A DNA stretch of 64,000 nt, from contig NZ_JAWDIR010000011.1 in NCBI RefSeq assembly GCF_046156265.1, positions 992,001 to 1,056,000 of the forward strand, in the 5' to 3' direction. Of the stretch, positions 16,625-24,865 are shown one piece after another. The notes under the pieces were generated by a model. It saw only the letters and a list, made by a program, of their open reading frames with translations. It did no database searches and had not been told where the DNA came from. Source of the stretch: CAMDHY01 sp046156265. GTDB taxonomy: Bacteria > Pseudomonadota > Alphaproteobacteria > Rhizobiales > Segnochrobactraceae. Both the position numbers and the translations under genes were made by a program. Position 1 is the first letter of the stretch. Every line of letters starts with the position of its first letter.

Positions 16625-16948
16625 CTATTGCAATTTTGCGGGCCGGCCATGGGACAAGGCGAGGTATTGGCTGATTGCGCGAATGGTGCGGGTGGCGCGT
16701 TGATGCGTATCCGCTCGAACACCAAGCCCCATGTACTCGATTTCGATTTCCTCCAGGTACTGCACGCATTCTTCTTCCTCTGCGCCATTCTGTAGAAGGT
16801 CGGCGACGTGCAGAAGATAGTTATCGTACTCATCAGCGTTTGGACTTTCCCTCTACACTCCCTCAATTGCAGTCAGGCCGATCGGATCCCAAAGGGACCA
16901 GCCGAAGTCGCGCAAGCAGGAGAGTTGAGCCTTCGGGTCAGTGGCCAT
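16625..16948 (-). pseudogene. small conserved cytoplasmic protein interrupted by an in-frame amber codon
   Basis: Reading from the ATG at 16948, the frame runs 31 codons with natural-looking protein (LRDFGWSLWDPIGL), meets TAG at 16855-16853, and then continues another 75 sense codons in the same frame to a TAG at 16625. The second half (ADEYDNYLLHVADLLQNGA.. CVQYLEEIEIEYMGLG) joins smoothly. The whole resembles small orphan proteins I recall from Rhizobiales with a 'WDPIG .. DEYD .. GA.. MGL' pattern of about 107 residues. One base change, for example TGG to TAG, would explain the break. The region is less GC-rich than its neighbours. It could also be a sequencing error, or two separate pieces. 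The family function is unknown to me. Confidence 0.6.
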
Positions 16949-17046
16949 GCCTGAACACAGTTGGAGCCGCCCATGGAGGTTCTATCGTTCGGTGCGCGGA
17001 GCTAACAATTAAGTCCCGCTTTGCCGAATGTCTCGGGCGGGGCCGC

Positions 17047-17904
17047 CTAGAACACCACCGTGCGGTGGCCGTTCAGGAACACCCGCCGCTCGATCAGCTT
17101 GCGCAGGGCGCGGGCGAGCACCTGGGATTCGACGTCGCGGCCCTGTTCCACCATCGCCTCGGCGTCGAAGGTGTGGTCCACCGGGGCGACGGCCTGGGCG
17201 ATGATCGGGCCCTCGTCGAGGTCCGCGGTGACGAAGTGGGCGGTGGCGCCGACGAGCTTCACGCCGCGCTCGAAGGCCTGGTGGTAGGGCTTCGCCCCTT
17301 TGAAGCTCGGCAGGAACGAGTGGTGGATGTTGACCACCCGGCCGGGCAGGCGCCCGCAGGCCTCGTTCGACAGCACCTGCATGTAGCGGGCGAGCACGAC
17401 GAACTCCGAGCGCGTGTCCTCGATGATCTCGAACAGGCGGGCCTCGGCCGTCGCCTTCGTCTCGGCCGTGACGGCCAAGTGCACGAAGGGGATGCGCGCC
17501 TGCTCGGCGAGCGGGGCGAGCGTGACGTGGTTCGAGACGATCGCCGGCACTTCCATCATCAGGCTGCCGGTGCGCTTGCGGTAGAGCAGGTCCTGCAGGC
17601 AGTGGTCGAACTTCGACACCAGGATCAGCACCCGCGGCGGGATGCGGGCGTCGTGCAGCGACCAGTCCATCGCGAACTTCGCCGCGATCGGCGCGAACCT
17701 CTCGGCGAAGGCTGCGCGCGTGAAGCCCGGCGAGCGCGGCTCGAGCACGGTGCGCATGAAGAAGACGTTCGTCTGCGGATCGCCGAAGTGGTTCGATTCG
17801 GTGATGAAGCAGTTCGCCTCCGTCAGCATCGTCGAGACGGCGGAGACGACGCCGACTACGTCCGGGCACGAGATCGTCAGGTAGAAGCGCGGCGCGTCGG
17901 CCAT
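17047..17904 (-). CDS. purU: formyltetrahydrofolate deformylase
   Basis: Hydrolyses 10-formyl-THF to formate and THF. The 285-residue protein has an N-terminal ACT domain (SCPDVVGVVSAVSTML .. NHFGD) and a C-terminal formyltransferase-fold domain. The catalytic-region signatures 'NIHHSFLPSFKGAKPYHQAF' and 'GATAHFVTADLDEGPII' are intact. It is the last gene of the cluster on this strand, 63 bases after mgdD. In a methylamine or sarcosine context it can drain C1 units from folate as formate and recycle THF, which the upstream dehydrogenase consumes. purU paralogues are common beside these genes in alphaproteobacteria, so this may be a pathway-dedicated copy rather than the purine-linked one. Confidence 0.94.
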   Translation of the reverse strand: MADAPRFYLTISCPDVVGVVSAVSTMLTEANCFITESNHFGDPQTNVFFMRTVLEPRSPGFTRAAFAERFAPIAAKFAMDWSLHDARIPPRVLILVSKFDHCLQDLLYRKRTGSLMMEVPAIVSNHVTLAPLAEQARIPFVHLAVTAETKATAEARLFEIIEDTRSEFVVLARYMQVLSNEACGRLPGRVVNIHHSFLPSFKGAKPYHQAFERGVKLVGATAHFVTADLDEGPIIAQAVAPVDHTFDAEAMVEQGRDVESQVLARALRKLIERRVFLNGHRTVVF

Positions 17905-17967
17905 CGGCGGTGGCTCCGGTCGGGTGGTCGCGAGGACAAGCGTCTGAAGGTCGGCGAGGCAGCAGGA

Positions 17968-18591
17968 TCAGGCGGCGGGCGTCAGGCGGGCGAGGCCACC
18001 CTCCTGCGCCAGCACGCCGAGCACGGCTCCGGCGACGTGGTCGGCCAAGGCCGCGTCGCCGACGAGGTGGTAGACGACCGCGCCGCCGTCGTCGACGCGC
18101 GCCACCGTCGCGGAGACGCGCGCGACCTGCGTCTGGGCGATCGAGCCGTCGACGAAGCGGGACGTGCGCAGGTCGACGGCGGCGAGCCGCGAGAACGCCG
18201 AGTCGAGGGCAGCTGGTGGGCCGGAGACGGTCAGCCAGTAGAGTCCGGGGCCGCGCGGCACGGGGTAGACGCCCGGCGCGAGCGGACGGCCGAGGGAGCC
18301 GGTGTCGGGCAGGCGGGCGGTGCCGGCCGGGTTGAGCAGGACCGCCTCGTTGGAGGCGAGCACCAGCACGATCGTGCCGTCGGCGAGCCGCGTCGCCCGG
18401 TTCGGCGTGTGGTCGAAGGCGAGGTCCTGGCTCGCCAGCCAATCAAGGCAGACGCGGCCCTTCACGCCGGTCTTGGGCGCGAGCGACAGGTCGGCGACGG
18501 TGAAGACGCCGGCGGGCGTCGCGGCCGCCGCAGCGAAGGCGTCGGTGGCCGGGGAGCGGCGGGGAGCGATCATCGCGTCGGGGGAGCTCAT
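17968..18591 (-). CDS. mgdD: N-methylglutamate dehydrogenase subunit D (sarcosine oxidase gamma-like)
   Basis: A 207-residue homologue of the gamma subunit (SoxG) of heterotetrameric sarcosine oxidase. The family fold is related to the folate-binding T-protein; visible family phrases are 'YPVPRGPGLYWLTVSGP' and 'RTSRFVDGSIAQTQVARVS'. Its ATG overlaps the stop of mgdC (ATGA, 18588-18591), so the two are translationally coupled. Because gmaS and mgsABC lie in the same gene run, the complex most likely acts on N-methylglutamate rather than sarcosine. This is an inference from context, and automatic annotation would say soxG. Confidence 0.82.
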   Translation of the reverse strand: MSSPDAMIAPRRSPATDAFAAAAATPAGVFTVADLSLAPKTGVKGRVCLDWLASQDLAFDHTPNRATRLADGTIVLVLASNEAVLLNPAGTARLPDTGSLGRPLAPGVYPVPRGPGLYWLTVSGPPAALDSAFSRLAAVDLRTSRFVDGSIAQTQVARVSATVARVDDGGAVVYHLVGDAALADHVAGAVLGVLAQEGGLARLTPAA

Positions 18592-21500
18592 GGTGTGGGC
18601 TCCACGGGCTTGGGCTCCGGTGGCTTCGGCTCCGGCGCAGGCGCCTCCGGCGGCTTAGGCTCCAGCGGTTCGGGTTCGAGCCTTGCGCCGTCGGGGTCGT
18701 AGGCGGGCATGGCGATCGTCTCGGCCGCCGCCATCGTGCCGTCCGGCAGGCGGATGGAGAAGGCGCGGCCCGCCTTTGGCCAGTCGACCGGCAGCGTCGC
18801 CAGCCCGACGACGCCGCTGCAGGCGACCGACATGGCGGCGGAGGTGACGCGGCCGACATCGCGGCCGTCCTCGACGACGAGGCAGCTCTCAGGCGGGGCC
18901 GGGGCGTTGCGGTCGACGAGGCGGAAGCCGAACAGGGTATGGCGGAGACCTTCCGTCCTGCGGAAGTCGACGGCCGCCTTGCCCCAGTAGAACGGCTTCT
19001 TCTTCGCCACCGCCCACGACAGTCCGGCCTCGTCGGGATGGGTCAGCCCGTCGGTGTCCTGGCCGACGATGACGTGTCCCTTCTCGAGGCGGAGGATGCG
19101 CTGCGCCTCAACGCCCGCGGGGCGAATGCTCTCGGCTCGACCCGCAGCGATCAGGGCGTCCCAAAGTGCCGTGCCCTGGTCGGCCGGCACATGGATCTCC
19201 CAGCCGAGCTCGCCGACGAAGCCGACACGCAGCAGCCGCGCTGGGATGCCGGCGACATGGCCTTCGCGGACGCCAAGATGGGGGAAGTTTGCCGGCGAAA
19301 GATCGAGGTCGGTGCCCGCTGCCCGGAGCACCCGACGCGCCTTCGGGCCGGCGAGGCTGACGGCGGCGTAGGCGCCGGTCACCGCCGTGATGTCGACGTC
19401 GAGGCCCCAGTTGGCGTTCAGCCAGACGAGCAGGCGGTAGGTGGCGTCCGCCTGGCCGGTGGTGCCGGTGACGTAGAAGTGGTCGTCGGCGAGCCGCGCC
19501 ACGACGCCGTCATCGCCGACATTGCCGCCGACGTCGAGCAGCAGGGCGTAGCGACAGCGACCGATCGGCTGGGCGGTGTGGGCGCCTGCATAGGCGCGGT
19601 CGAGGAAGCGGGCGGCGTCGGGGCCGCGCACCTCGAGCTTGCCGAGGGTGGAGACGTCGATCAGCCCGCACGCGCCGCGGACCGCGGCGACCTCTTCGGC
19701 GATCGCCTTGTCGCGATCCGGACCGTACCAGGCGGGGCGGTGCCAGAGGCCGGCGACCATCTGCACGGCGCCGAGGGCTTCGTGGCGGTGGTGCATCGGC
19801 GAGGTTCGATGCGGATGGAAGCCTTCGCCCGCAAGCGCCTGGAAACGCTCGCCGGTGAAGGGCGGCCGAACCGTCGTCGGCCCGAGTTCCGCCGGGGCCA
19901 TGCCGCGCTTCCGGGCGAGGATGCGCAGGCCCATCAGCGTCGTCTGGCGGCCCTGGCCGGGACCCATGCCGAGGGTCGACCAGCGCTTCAGGAGCTCCGG
20001 ATGGGAGAAGCCGTCCTCCACCGCGTTCTCGACGTCCTCGATGACGAGGTCTTCGTCGGTGTCGACGAAGGCCTTGCCGGCGGGGTGGCGGACGACCGGG
20101 AAGGGGTGGGCGGTCCGTGCCGTGACGGGCGGACGGTCCGGTGCCGTCATGGCCGCACCGTCAATGACGGTACCCGTTGCCGGTGCCGTCTCGAGGGCGA
20201 ATTTCGCAGCGATTGCACCGACATGGGCACCGTCGGCGACGGCCGTCTGCGGTGCTGTCCGACCGTCGACCGAACCTGCAAGAAAAATTTGTGATCTCAG
20301 ATCACGGATCACGAATCCGCGGTCCGGATCGGGCGTCAGGCGGGCGCCGGCGTGGGCGGCGAGCTGGGCCATCGGCGCGCTGCCGCCGGAGACGACGAGG
20401 AGGTCGCAGGCGATCGGCTCGGTGACGGTGCCAACGGTGGCCGCCGCGTCGAAGCCGCAGAGGCGCACGGCGGACAACGGTGCGCCGTACAGGCCGCCAC
20501 CGTGGGAAAGCGCCTCGTAGGGGGCGGTCGAGAAGCGGAACGGCACGCCGGACAAGGCGGCGCGGGCCGTGGCCGTGGCGTCTCCCGCGCTGGCGCGGAG
20601 GTCCGCGACCATCTCGACCGCGACGCCGGCGGCGCGCAGGTCGGCGGCGGCGTCCCAGCCGCTGTCGTCGGCGGTGCAGACGACAGCACGGGTGCCCGGG
20701 CGGATGCCGTGGACGTGGAGGAGGCGGCGCACCGTGCCGGCGGTCATGACGCCGGGCAGGTCGTTGTTGCGGAAGACGATCGGCTGCTCGGCGACGCCGG
20801 TGGCGAGCACCACGGCGGATGAGCGGATCTTGAAAAGGTCGGTGCGCGATTCCGCCGTCAGGAAGCCGTCGGAGAACAGGCCTTGCGCGACGGCACCGGT
20901 GAGGACGCGTATGTTGGCGGCGTCAAGATCGGCGATGTCGGCGGCGAGCGTCGGGAAGGCGTCAGACGGCATCGCGCGGGCAAAGCCGCCGAGCACCGGC
21001 TCGGCCTCGACGAGAATGACGTCGGCGCCGTTCTTCGCTGCGGCGAGGGCGGCTGCGATCCCGGTCGGGCCTCCGCCGACGATCACGACATTGCAGAACA
21101 GGTGTCGCGTGCGAACCTGGGGCGGCGGTGGGCTCTTGGGGTCGATGCGGCCCAAGCCGGCGCGGGCGCGGATGATCTTCTCGAAGCGCGCCCAGGCGCC
21201 GAGGGGGCGGAAGAAGGTGCGGTAGTAGAAGCCGACCGGCAGGAAGCGCGAGAACAGCCCCATCACGGAGCCTCTGTCCCGCGCGACCGGCCCGTCGGTG
21301 TTCTGCGGGCTGATCGGCGGCAGGCCCTCGACGAGGGGCAGGCGATCGGCCGGCACGTTCGGCTCCGGGCCGACCTGCACCAGCGTGTTGGCGTCGAACC
21401 CGCCGAGCGAGAACAGGCCACGCGGCCGGCGGTACTTGAAAGAGCGCGAGATCACGCGGACGCCGTTCGCCGCGAGCGCCGTGGCGACGGTGTCGCCCGG

Positions 21501-21611
21501 GTGGCCCCGGTAGGTCTTGCCCTCGAAGGTGAAGGCGATCGTCCGCGCGCGGTCGATGCCGCGGCCGAAGGGGGCGGGGAGGCGGGTGTCGCGCGATCCT
21601 AGAGGTGTCAC
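18588..21611 (-). CDS. mgdC: N-methylglutamate dehydrogenase subunit C (sarcosine oxidase alpha-like)
   Basis: Large subunit (1007 aa) of the heterotetrameric flavoenzyme. It oxidises the N-methyl group with its partners and transfers the C1 unit to THF. Domains in order: an N-terminal ferredoxin-like part (TYRGHPGDTVATAL .. FKYRRPRGLF), a pyridine-nucleotide/FAD fold with 'VIVGGGPTGIAAALAAAK' near residue 168, and a C-terminal aminomethyltransferase (GCV_T) half from about 620 to 970. The start is GTG at 21611, overlapping the mgdB stop as GTGA. The final 30 or so residues are an unusual Pro/Glu/Lys repeat (EPEPLEPKPPEAPAPEPKPP) absent from typical SoxA. It resembles SoxA throughout, and the N-methylglutamate assignment rests on gene context. 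Confidence 0.88.
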   Translation of the reverse strand: MTPLGSRDTRLPAPFGRGIDRARTIAFTFEGKTYRGHPGDTVATALAANGVRVISRSFKYRRPRGLFSLGGFDANTLVQVGPEPNVPADRLPLVEGLPPISPQNTDGPVARDRGSVMGLFSRFLPVGFYYRTFFRPLGAWARFEKIIRARAGLGRIDPKSPPPPQVRTRHLFCNVVIVGGGPTGIAAALAAAKNGADVILVEAEPVLGGFARAMPSDAFPTLAADIADLDAANIRVLTGAVAQGLFSDGFLTAESRTDLFKIRSSAVVLATGVAEQPIVFRNNDLPGVMTAGTVRRLLHVHGIRPGTRAVVCTADDSGWDAAADLRAAGVAVEMVADLRASAGDATATARAALSGVPFRFSTAPYEALSHGGGLYGAPLSAVRLCGFDAAATVGTVTEPIACDLLVVSGGSAPMAQLAAHAGARLTPDPDRGFVIRDLRSQIFLAGSVDGRTAPQTAVADGAHVGAIAAKFALETAPATGTVIDGAAMTAPDRPPVTARTAHPFPVVRHPAGKAFVDTDEDLVIEDVENAVEDGFSHPELLKRWSTLGMGPGQGRQTTLMGLRILARKRGMAPAELGPTTVRPPFTGERFQALAGEGFHPHRTSPMHHRHEALGAVQMVAGLWHRPAWYGPDRDKAIAEEVAAVRGACGLIDVSTLGKLEVRGPDAARFLDRAYAGAHTAQPIGRCRYALLLDVGGNVGDDGVVARLADDHFYVTGTTGQADATYRLLVWLNANWGLDVDITAVTGAYAAVSLAGPKARRVLRAAGTDLDLSPANFPHLGVREGHVAGIPARLLRVGFVGELGWEIHVPADQGTALWDALIAAGRAESIRPAGVEAQRILRLEKGHVIVGQDTDGLTHPDEAGLSWAVAKKKPFYWGKAAVDFRRTEGLRHTLFGFRLVDRNAPAPPESCLVVEDGRDVGRVTSAAMSVACSGVVGLATLPVDWPKAGRAFSIRLPDGTMAAAETIAMPAYDPDGARLEPEPLEPKPPEAPAPEPKPPEPKPVEPTP

Positions 21612-21880
21612 GGCCGACCTCCGGCGGCGCGGAAATCGGCCGGCCACAGCGTGCGGATCATCGTGTCGGTGACGGTGTCGCGCTCGGCGACGAACATCGT
21701 GCCCGACGGCACGTGCAGCCACCATTCGAGGATCGGGCCTGCGGGATTGTCCTCGGCATAGGCATAGTCCGCCCACGCCTCAGGGCCCGCATCGTCCGCC
21801 GGCATCGGCTTCGCCGGCCCGAGACAGGCGAATTCGCCAACGGGTCGGGGCCCGTTGAGGGGGCAGGGGATGAGCTTCAT
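21608..21880 (-). CDS. mgdB: N-methylglutamate dehydrogenase subunit B (sarcosine oxidase delta-like)
   Basis: A 90-residue small subunit. In true sarcosine oxidase the delta subunit holds zinc through CPxCG and HxxxC-type residues. Here the first motif reads 'PCPLNGPRPVGEF' and the second 'WWLHVPSGTMFVAERDTVT', so one cysteine of each is missing. From memory, 'CPLNGPR' versions occur in the soxBDAG-like genes next to glnT/gmaS in rhizobia, which supports an N-methylglutamate role. It overlaps mgdC by four bases. The gap to mgdA upstream is 358 bases and filled with repeats. Confidence 0.83.
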   Translation of the reverse strand: MKLIPCPLNGPRPVGEFACLGPAKPMPADDAGPEAWADYAYAEDNPAGPILEWWLHVPSGTMFVAERDTVTDTMIRTLWPADFRAAGGRP

Positions 21881-21967
21881 GAGGTCGCCACGATGAGGGT
21901 CGGCGCAGCGTCGTGGACGTATCCCGCGGCCGCTGGCTTGAGGGACGGCGGGCTCTGAATTTGCGGC

Positions 21968-22092
21968 GGCCCCCCCTCCCAGCCCTCCCCCGCGAGGGGG
22001 GAGGGTTCGCGTTGAGATCGGGGTGGAGGTGTTGCCACAAGCACGACGGAAACCCTCCCCCCTAGCTGGGGAGGGTAGGGAGGGGGGGCCCC
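21968..22092. repeat. large inverted repeat of paired CCCTCCCC/GGGGAGGG hairpins
   Basis: Two arms of about 40 bases (21968-22008 and 22051-22092) are inverted copies of each other with few mismatches, and each arm is itself a hairpin (CCCTCCCC..GGGGGAGGG). The spacer of about 42 bases (GTTGAGATCGGGGTGGAGG..) carries no gene. Repeats of this look are frequent between genes in Rhizobiales. This one lies inside the mgd gene run, between mgdA and mgdB. Confidence 0.75.
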
Positions 22093-22151
22093 GCGGCAGA
22101 ACGTTGCCGAAGTGCTGCGCTTCGGACGCGGCTCCGGCGCGAACTCTTGCG

Positions 22152-22200
22152 CTGGGTCCCGGCTCGGCGCTCGGCTGCGCCTCGCTGGGCCGGGATGACG
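22152..22200. repeat. alphaproteobacterial GGGTCCCGG..CCGGGATGACG palindromic repeat
   Basis: The segment starts CTGGGTCCCGG and ends GGCCGGGATGACG with a GC-rich palindromic centre. I recognise this as a dispersed intergenic repeat type common in Rhizobiales. It follows the larger inverted repeat in the same 358-base gap of the mgd gene run. Together they leave no room for a gene between mgdA and mgdB. Confidence 0.55.
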
Positions 22201-22238
22201 TGGAAGGAGGACGGCGGGAGGGGGACAGGGCATTGGCG

Positions 22239-23483
22239 TCAATGCCCCACCGATGCCGCGCCGCGTTCGCCCAACTGGGCGAAGCGGGAGAAGCGGTCGA
22301 GGCGGAAGCCTTCGATGAGGGGGTGGGGGGTGCCGGTGGCGATGGTGTGGGCCATCGTCAGGCCGCAGACGGGGGTGGCCTTGAAGCCCCAGGTGCCCCA
22401 GCCCGAGTCGATGAAATAATTCTGCACGGGGGTGAGCCCCATCACCGGCGAGAAGTCCGGCGTCATGTCGGCCATGCCGGCCCACTGGCGCAGCACCCTG
22501 GCGTGGCCGAGGAAGGGGAAGAGCTCCAGCATGTCGGCCATCAGCACCTCCTTGAACTCGAAGGTCGAGCGGGAGGAGTAGAGCGCGTAGGGGTCGGTGG
22601 CGCCGCCCATGACGAACTCGCCGCGCGCCGACTGGCTGATGTAGACGTGCAGCGAGCCCGAGACGATGATCGGGTCGAGCACCGGCTTCACCGGCTCGGA
22701 CACGCAGGCTTGCAGGGGGACGGTGCGGATCGGCAGCTTGAGGCCGGCCATGCGGGCGACCTCCGACGAGCGCCCGGCGACGGCCTGGACGACCCGCCCG
22801 CAGGCGATGCGGCCGCGGTTCGTCACCACGCCGGTGATGCGGCCGTTCTCGATCTCGAGGCCCTGCACCTCGGTGCCCTGGTGGATCTCGACGCCGCGCT
22901 GGGAGGCGCCCATCGCGTAGCCCCAGGCGACGGCGTCGTGACGGGCGATCGAGCCCGGCGCGTGATAGAGCGCGCCAAGGATCGGGTAGCGCTTGTCGCG
23001 GGACAGGTCGAGCTCGGGACAGAGCCGCGCGATCTCATCCGGACCAACGACTTCCGAAGCGACCTTGAGAGATTTGTTGACCTCGGCGCGCCAGCGCATG
23101 GTGCGCATGGCGGCGTCGGTGTGGGCGAGCGTCAGGTGGCCGCGCTCGGACACCATGGTGTTGATGCCGAGATCGTTCGAGAGGCGGCGGTAGAGGCGCA
23201 CGCTCTCGTCGTAGAAGGCGACGCCCTCGGGTGTCAGGTAGTTCGAGCGGATGATCGCGGTGTTGCGCGCCGTGTTGCCGCCCGCGAGCCAGCCGCGCTC
23301 CAGCACCGCGACATTGGTGATGCCGTGGTCCTTGGCGAGATAGTAGGCGGTCGCCAGCCCATGGCCGCCGCCGCCGATGACGACGACGTCGTAGGAGGGC
23401 TTCAGCGTCGCGGGCGTCGGCTGCAGCACGCGGAAGGGCGTGTGCCGCTTGCCGAGACCGTAGCGGAGGAGGGCGAAGACCAT
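22239..23483 (-). CDS. mgdA: N-methylglutamate dehydrogenase subunit A (sarcosine oxidase beta-like)
   Basis: A 414-residue FAD-dependent oxidase/dehydrogenase subunit of the DAO/SoxB family, carrying the amine-oxidising site. The dinucleotide motif 'VVVIGGGGHGLATAYYLA' sits near residue 34, followed by 'LERGWLAGGNTARNTAII'. The C-terminal 'GMADMTPDFSPVMG' and 'GWGTWGFKATPVCG' are the family's flavin-contact segments. With MgdBCD it should convert N-methylglutamate plus THF to glutamate and methylene-THF. It follows gmaS by about 33 bases on the same strand. It could be SoxB of sarcosine oxidase by sequence alone; the presence of gmaS-mgsABC upstream decides for the methylamine pathway. Confidence 0.87.
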   Translation of the reverse strand: MVFALLRYGLGKRHTPFRVLQPTPATLKPSYDVVVIGGGGHGLATAYYLAKDHGITNVAVLERGWLAGGNTARNTAIIRSNYLTPEGVAFYDESVRLYRRLSNDLGINTMVSERGHLTLAHTDAAMRTMRWRAEVNKSLKVASEVVGPDEIARLCPELDLSRDKRYPILGALYHAPGSIARHDAVAWGYAMGASQRGVEIHQGTEVQGLEIENGRITGVVTNRGRIACGRVVQAVAGRSSEVARMAGLKLPIRTVPLQACVSEPVKPVLDPIIVSGSLHVYISQSARGEFVMGGATDPYALYSSRSTFEFKEVLMADMLELFPFLGHARVLRQWAGMADMTPDFSPVMGLTPVQNYFIDSGWGTWGFKATPVCGLTMAHTIATGTPHPLIEGFRLDRFSRFAQLGERGAASVGH

Positions 23484-23516
23484 GCGGTTCTCTGACGGGG
23501 CGCGGCTGCCGTTGGA

Positions 23517-24815
23517 TCAGCAGTCGAGCGTCGTCTCGCGCTCCCATTGCGTGAGGTGGCGGGTGTAGGAATTCCAGTCGGCGTGGCGGAGCTTCAGATA
23601 GGCCGACACGAACGGCTCGCCCAGCTGCGCCCGCAGCGATTTCGCGGCCTCGAGCGCGCGCAGCGCGTCGAGGAGATTGAGCGGCAGCGTGCGGACGCGG
23701 CGGGCGGGGCGCTGGGTGTACATGTCGATCATCAGCGGCGGGCCGGGATCGCGCTTGGCGGCGACGCCGTCGAGGCCGGCGGCGAGCAGCGTGGCCGGCA
23801 GCAGATAGGGGTTCACGGCGCCGTCGGCGAGACGGAACTCGAAGCGGCCGCCATCGGGAATGCGGATCATGTGGGTGCGGTTGTTGCCGGTCCACGAAAT
23901 GGTGTTGGGCGACCAGGTGGCGCCCGAGGTGGTGCGGGGTGCGTTGAGGCGCTTGTAGGAGTTCACCGTCGGCGCGACGATGGCGCAGATCGCCTCGGCC
24001 GAGTGCAGCACGCCGCCGACGAAGTTGCGCGCCATGTCGGAGATGCCGAGCTCGCCCTTCGGGTCGGCGAAGACGTTCTTCTTGCCCTTCCACAGCGAGA
24101 CGTGGGCGTGGCAGCCGTTGCCGGTGAGGTCGACGAACGGCTTCGGCATGAAGGTGGCGCGGAAGCCGTGCTTCTCGGCGATCGATTTCGCCATGTACTT
24201 GAAGAAGACGTGGCGGTCTGCGGTGACGAGGGCGTCGGCGTAGCCCCAGTTCATCTCGAACTGGCCGTTGGCGTCCTCGTGGTCGTTCTGGTAGGCGCCC
24301 CAACCGAGCGACAGCATGGCATCGCAGATCTCGGCGATGACGGCGTAGCGGCGCATGAGGGCCGACTGGTCGTAGCAGGGCTTCGGCTGCGCGTCGGCGG
24401 GATCGGAGATGCCGGTGCCGGCGGCGTCGATCAGGAAGAACTCGCACTCGACGCCGTGCTTCATCTGCAGGCCGAGCTTGGCCGCGGCCTCCATCTGCCG
24501 CTTCAGCACCCAGCGCGGCGCCTGCTCGACGGGCTTGCCGTCCATGTAGAGGTCGCCGGCGAGCCAGCCGACCTCGGGCTTCCAGGGCAGCTGGATCAGG
24601 CTGTCGGGGTCCGGCACGGCGAACAGGTCCGGATCGGCCGGGCTCATGTCGAGCCAGGTGGCGAAGCCCGCGAAGCCGGCGCCATCCTTCGCCATCGCGC
24701 CGATCGCCTGGGCGGGGACGAGCTTTGCCCTCAGGCCCCCGAACAGGTCGACATAGGAGATCAGGAAATATTTGATGCCGCGTTCGGCCGCGGCGGCCTC
24801 GAGATCGATGCTCAT
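23517..24815 (-). CDS. gmaS: glutamine synthetase family, probable gamma-glutamylmethylamide synthetase
   Basis: A 432-residue GlnT/type-III-like member of the glutamine synthetase family. In the N-methylglutamate pathway GmaS joins methylamine to glutamate using ATP. Family marks include 'VECEFFLIDAAG' (metal-binding Glu), 'NDHEDANGQFEMNW', 'NGCHAHVSLWKG' and 'NRTHMIRIPDGGRFEFR'. The ATG at 24815 is preceded by GCAGAGGGGCAGC. It is clearly distinct from the housekeeping glnA at 32459 and lacks the NLYDLPPEE adenylylation segment. It lies between mgsC (50 bases upstream) and mgdA. A plain glutamine synthetase role (glnT) cannot be excluded without enzyme data, but the gene neighbourhood is that of methylamine use. 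Confidence 0.85.
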   Translation of the reverse strand: MSIDLEAAAAERGIKYFLISYVDLFGGLRAKLVPAQAIGAMAKDGAGFAGFATWLDMSPADPDLFAVPDPDSLIQLPWKPEVGWLAGDLYMDGKPVEQAPRWVLKRQMEAAAKLGLQMKHGVECEFFLIDAAGTGISDPADAQPKPCYDQSALMRRYAVIAEICDAMLSLGWGAYQNDHEDANGQFEMNWGYADALVTADRHVFFKYMAKSIAEKHGFRATFMPKPFVDLTGNGCHAHVSLWKGKKNVFADPKGELGISDMARNFVGGVLHSAEAICAIVAPTVNSYKRLNAPRTTSGATWSPNTISWTGNNRTHMIRIPDGGRFEFRLADGAVNPYLLPATLLAAGLDGVAAKRDPGPPLMIDMYTQRPARRVRTLPLNLLDALRALEAAKSLRAQLGEPFVSAYLKLRHADWNSYTRHLTQWERETTLDC

Positions 24816-24865
24816 GCTGCCCCTCTGCCGCGGTTCGCGGTCGTTTCGTCTGGAAGGTCGATATC

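Noticed and set aside
16853..16855. Amber codon in the small broken gene as a pyrrolysine codon, given the methylamine genes next door
   Set aside because: The N-methylglutamate pathway does not use pyrrolysine enzymes, no pylT/pylS-like genes are in the window, and the protein is not a methylamine methyltransferase.
21968..22092. Inverted repeat as ends of an insertion sequence or a CRISPR unit
   Set aside because: Only 42 bases lie between the arms with no transposase, there are no regular spacers, and the arms look like known dispersed palindromes.
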